NCBI RefSeq assembly: GCF_000282895.1
Contig: NZ_ALBQ01000004.1
Location: 1 to 64,000, forward strand
Source of the DNA: Sphingomonas sp. ATCC 31555
GTDB taxonomy: Bacteria > Pseudomonadota > Alphaproteobacteria > Sphingomonadales > Sphingomonadaceae
Length of the DNA stretch: 64,000 nt
Reading direction: 5' to 3'
Shown here: positions 62,796 to 64,000 of the stretch, in pieces
How the letters are laid out: each line of letters begins with the position of its first letter
How positions within the stretch are numbered: the first letter of the stretch is position 1
Position numbers and translations under genes: made by a program
The notes under the pieces: generated by a model
Seen by the model: the letters and a program-made list of their open reading frames with translations, nothing else
The model's database searches: none
What the model was told of the DNA's origin: nothing

Positions 62796-64000
62796 GTGTC
62801 CCTCACCCCCGCCTTTCTCGACGAGCTCCGCGCCCGCACCACGCTCTCCACTCTCATCGCCAAGTCGGTGAAGCTGCAGCGGGCGGGCAAGGAGTTCCGC
62901 GCCTGCTGCCCGTTCCACAACGAGAAGACCCCCAGCTTCTACGTCAACGACGACAAGGGCTTCTATCATTGCTTCGGCTGCGGCGCGCATGGCGATGCGA
63001 TCCGCTGGATGACCGACCAGCGCGGCCTGCCCTTCATCGATGCGGTGAAGGAACTGGCCCAGGCCGCCGGGCTCGACATGCCCGAGCAGGACCGCCGCGC
63101 CGCCGAGAAGGCCGAGCGCGCCAAGGGCCTGCACGAGCTGATGGGCGACGCCGCCACCTGGTTCACCGAGCGGCTGAACGGCATCGAAGGCGCCGAGGCC
63201 CGCGCCGTGCTCCAGCGCCGCGGCATCACCCCCGAGACCGCGCGGACCTTCGGCCTGGGCTTCGCCCCCGATTCGCGCGGCAAGCTCAAGGAAGCGCTGA
63301 AATCCTATGGCGATCCGATGCTGATCGAATCCGGCATGCTGATCGCCGTCGAGGGCAAGGAGCCGTACGACCGCTTCCGCGGCCGGCTGATGATCCCGAT
63401 CCGCGACGTGCGCGGCCGGACGATCGCGTTCGGCGGCCGCATCATCGGCGAGGGCGAGCCCAAATACCTCAACTCGCCCGAGACCCCGCTCTTCGACAAG
63501 GGCCGCACGCTCTACAATCTCGATCGCGCCCAGGCCGCCGCGCGCAAGGCCGACCGGGTGATCGCGGTCGAGGGCTATATGGACGTGATCGCGCTCGCCC
63601 AGGCGGGGTTCGGCGAGGTGGTGGCCCCGCTCGGCACCGCGCTCACCGAACACCAGCTCGAGCGGCTGTGGCGGCTGTCCGAAGTCCCCCTGCTCTGCTT
63701 CGACGGTGACAGCGCCGGGCAGAAGGCCGCGCTCCGCGCCGCCCACCGCGCGCTGCCGATGCTCGCGCCCGGCCGCAGCCTCGCCTTCGTGACGCTGCCG
63801 CAAGGCCTCGACCCGGACGACCTCGTCCGCGCGCAGGGCCCGGCCGCGTTCGAGGCGCTGCTCGCGAAACCCGAGCCGCTGGTCGATCGCCTCTGGGCGA
63901 GCGAAGTCGCCGCCGGCCCGCTGGACACGCCCGAGCAGCGCGCCGGCCTCAAGCGCCGCCTCACCGAACTTGCCGAGCAGATCCAGGATCCGAACGTAAA
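62796..64000 (+). CDS. dnaG: DNA primase, 5' part (runs off the window)
   Basis: First 401 residues. N-terminal zinc-binding domain with C38, H41, C59 and C62; the RNA polymerase domain with the Toprim motifs AVEGYMDVIALAQ and CFDGDSAGQKA. It makes RNA primers for replication. The start is GTG 62796 (VSLTPAFLDELRART is the family's usual opening); no ATG is near. The helicase-binding C-terminal domain lies outside the window. Confidence 0.93.
   Translation, partial: MSLTPAFLDELRARTTLSTLIAKSVKLQRAGKEFRACCPFHNEKTPSFYVNDDKGFYHCFGCGAHGDAIRWMTDQRGLPFIDAVKELAQAAGLDMPEQDRRAAEKAERAKGLHELMGDAATWFTERLNGIEGAEARAVLQRRGITPETARTFGLGFAPDSRGKLKEALKSYGDPMLIESGMLIAVEGKEPYDRFRGRLMIPIRDVRGRTIAFGGRIIGEGEPKYLNSPETPLFDKGRTLYNLDRAQAAARKADRVIAVEGYMDVIALAQAGFGEVVAPLGTALTEHQLERLWRLSEVPLLCFDGDSAGQKAALRAAHRALPMLAPGRSLAFVTLPQGLDPDDLVRAQGPAAFEALLAKPEPLVDRLWASEVAAGPLDTPEQRAGLKRRLTELAEQIQDPNV

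Overview
The window is high-GC chromosomal DNA from an alphaproteobacterium, most likely Sphingomonas or a close sphingomonad. The evidence is the set of family signatures (UrcA, DUF4170, DUF3376 patatin, PdhB with an N-terminal lipoyl domain, bioF-bioD-bioA and ppx-ppk-hda arrangements) and the dense packing with ATGA, GTGA and TGATG overlaps. I found no rRNA, tRNA, IS element, prophage or CRISPR array. Most of the window is housekeeping, with a few accessory insertions.

1-7062: a secreted beta-propeller protein, a fatty-acid-hydroxylase/sterol-desaturase family protein, an UrcA protein, a small secreted protein, and a leftward operon of hybrid histidine kinase, LuxR-type response regulator and TPR-sulfotransferase. 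7063-7282 is the divergent control region. 7283-17279 is one rightward operon of eight genes: binding protein, permease, ATPase, NikR-fold regulator, two DUF1989 proteins, a biotin carboxylase usually called urea carboxylase, and allophanate hydrolase. From published work on DUF1989 proteins I read it as a guanidine-nitrogen pathway (carboxylation of guanidine, deimination to allophanate, hydrolysis to ammonia and CO2). Two identical TATTAC-N14-GTAATA sites, one at the operon promoter and one before the regulator gene, look like its operators.

17286-33874: an MBL-fold hydrolase, a second desaturase paralogue, purF, an SDR, the leftward chain DUF2066-like/hda/ppk/ppx, purM-purN, a nuclease-family phosphatase coupled to a patatin lipase, then lapA-pyrF. 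33967-44614: GNAT, trpF-trpB-trpA-accD-folC, the leftward bioF-bioD-bioA operon, and a divergent class II DAHP synthase whose reading frame starts with a helix-turn-helix domain; two matching palindromes lie between bioF and this gene.

44635-56156: PilZ, DUF488, trmFO, EF-hand protein, phytoene-synthase-like protein, pdhA-pdhB, ftsB, eno, a cluster of small membrane/stress proteins, rhomboid protease and greA. An intrinsic terminator at 45383-45418 has no plus-strand gene before it and may end a small RNA. 56463-64000: carB and carA are separated by an unrecognised, AT-richer gene overlapping both; then yqeY, a DUF559 nuclease gene bracketed by inverted copies of a palindromic repeat, and the 5' part of dnaG, cut by the window end. 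The same GC-rich palindrome type recurs between several genes and in places supplies the ribosome-binding site.
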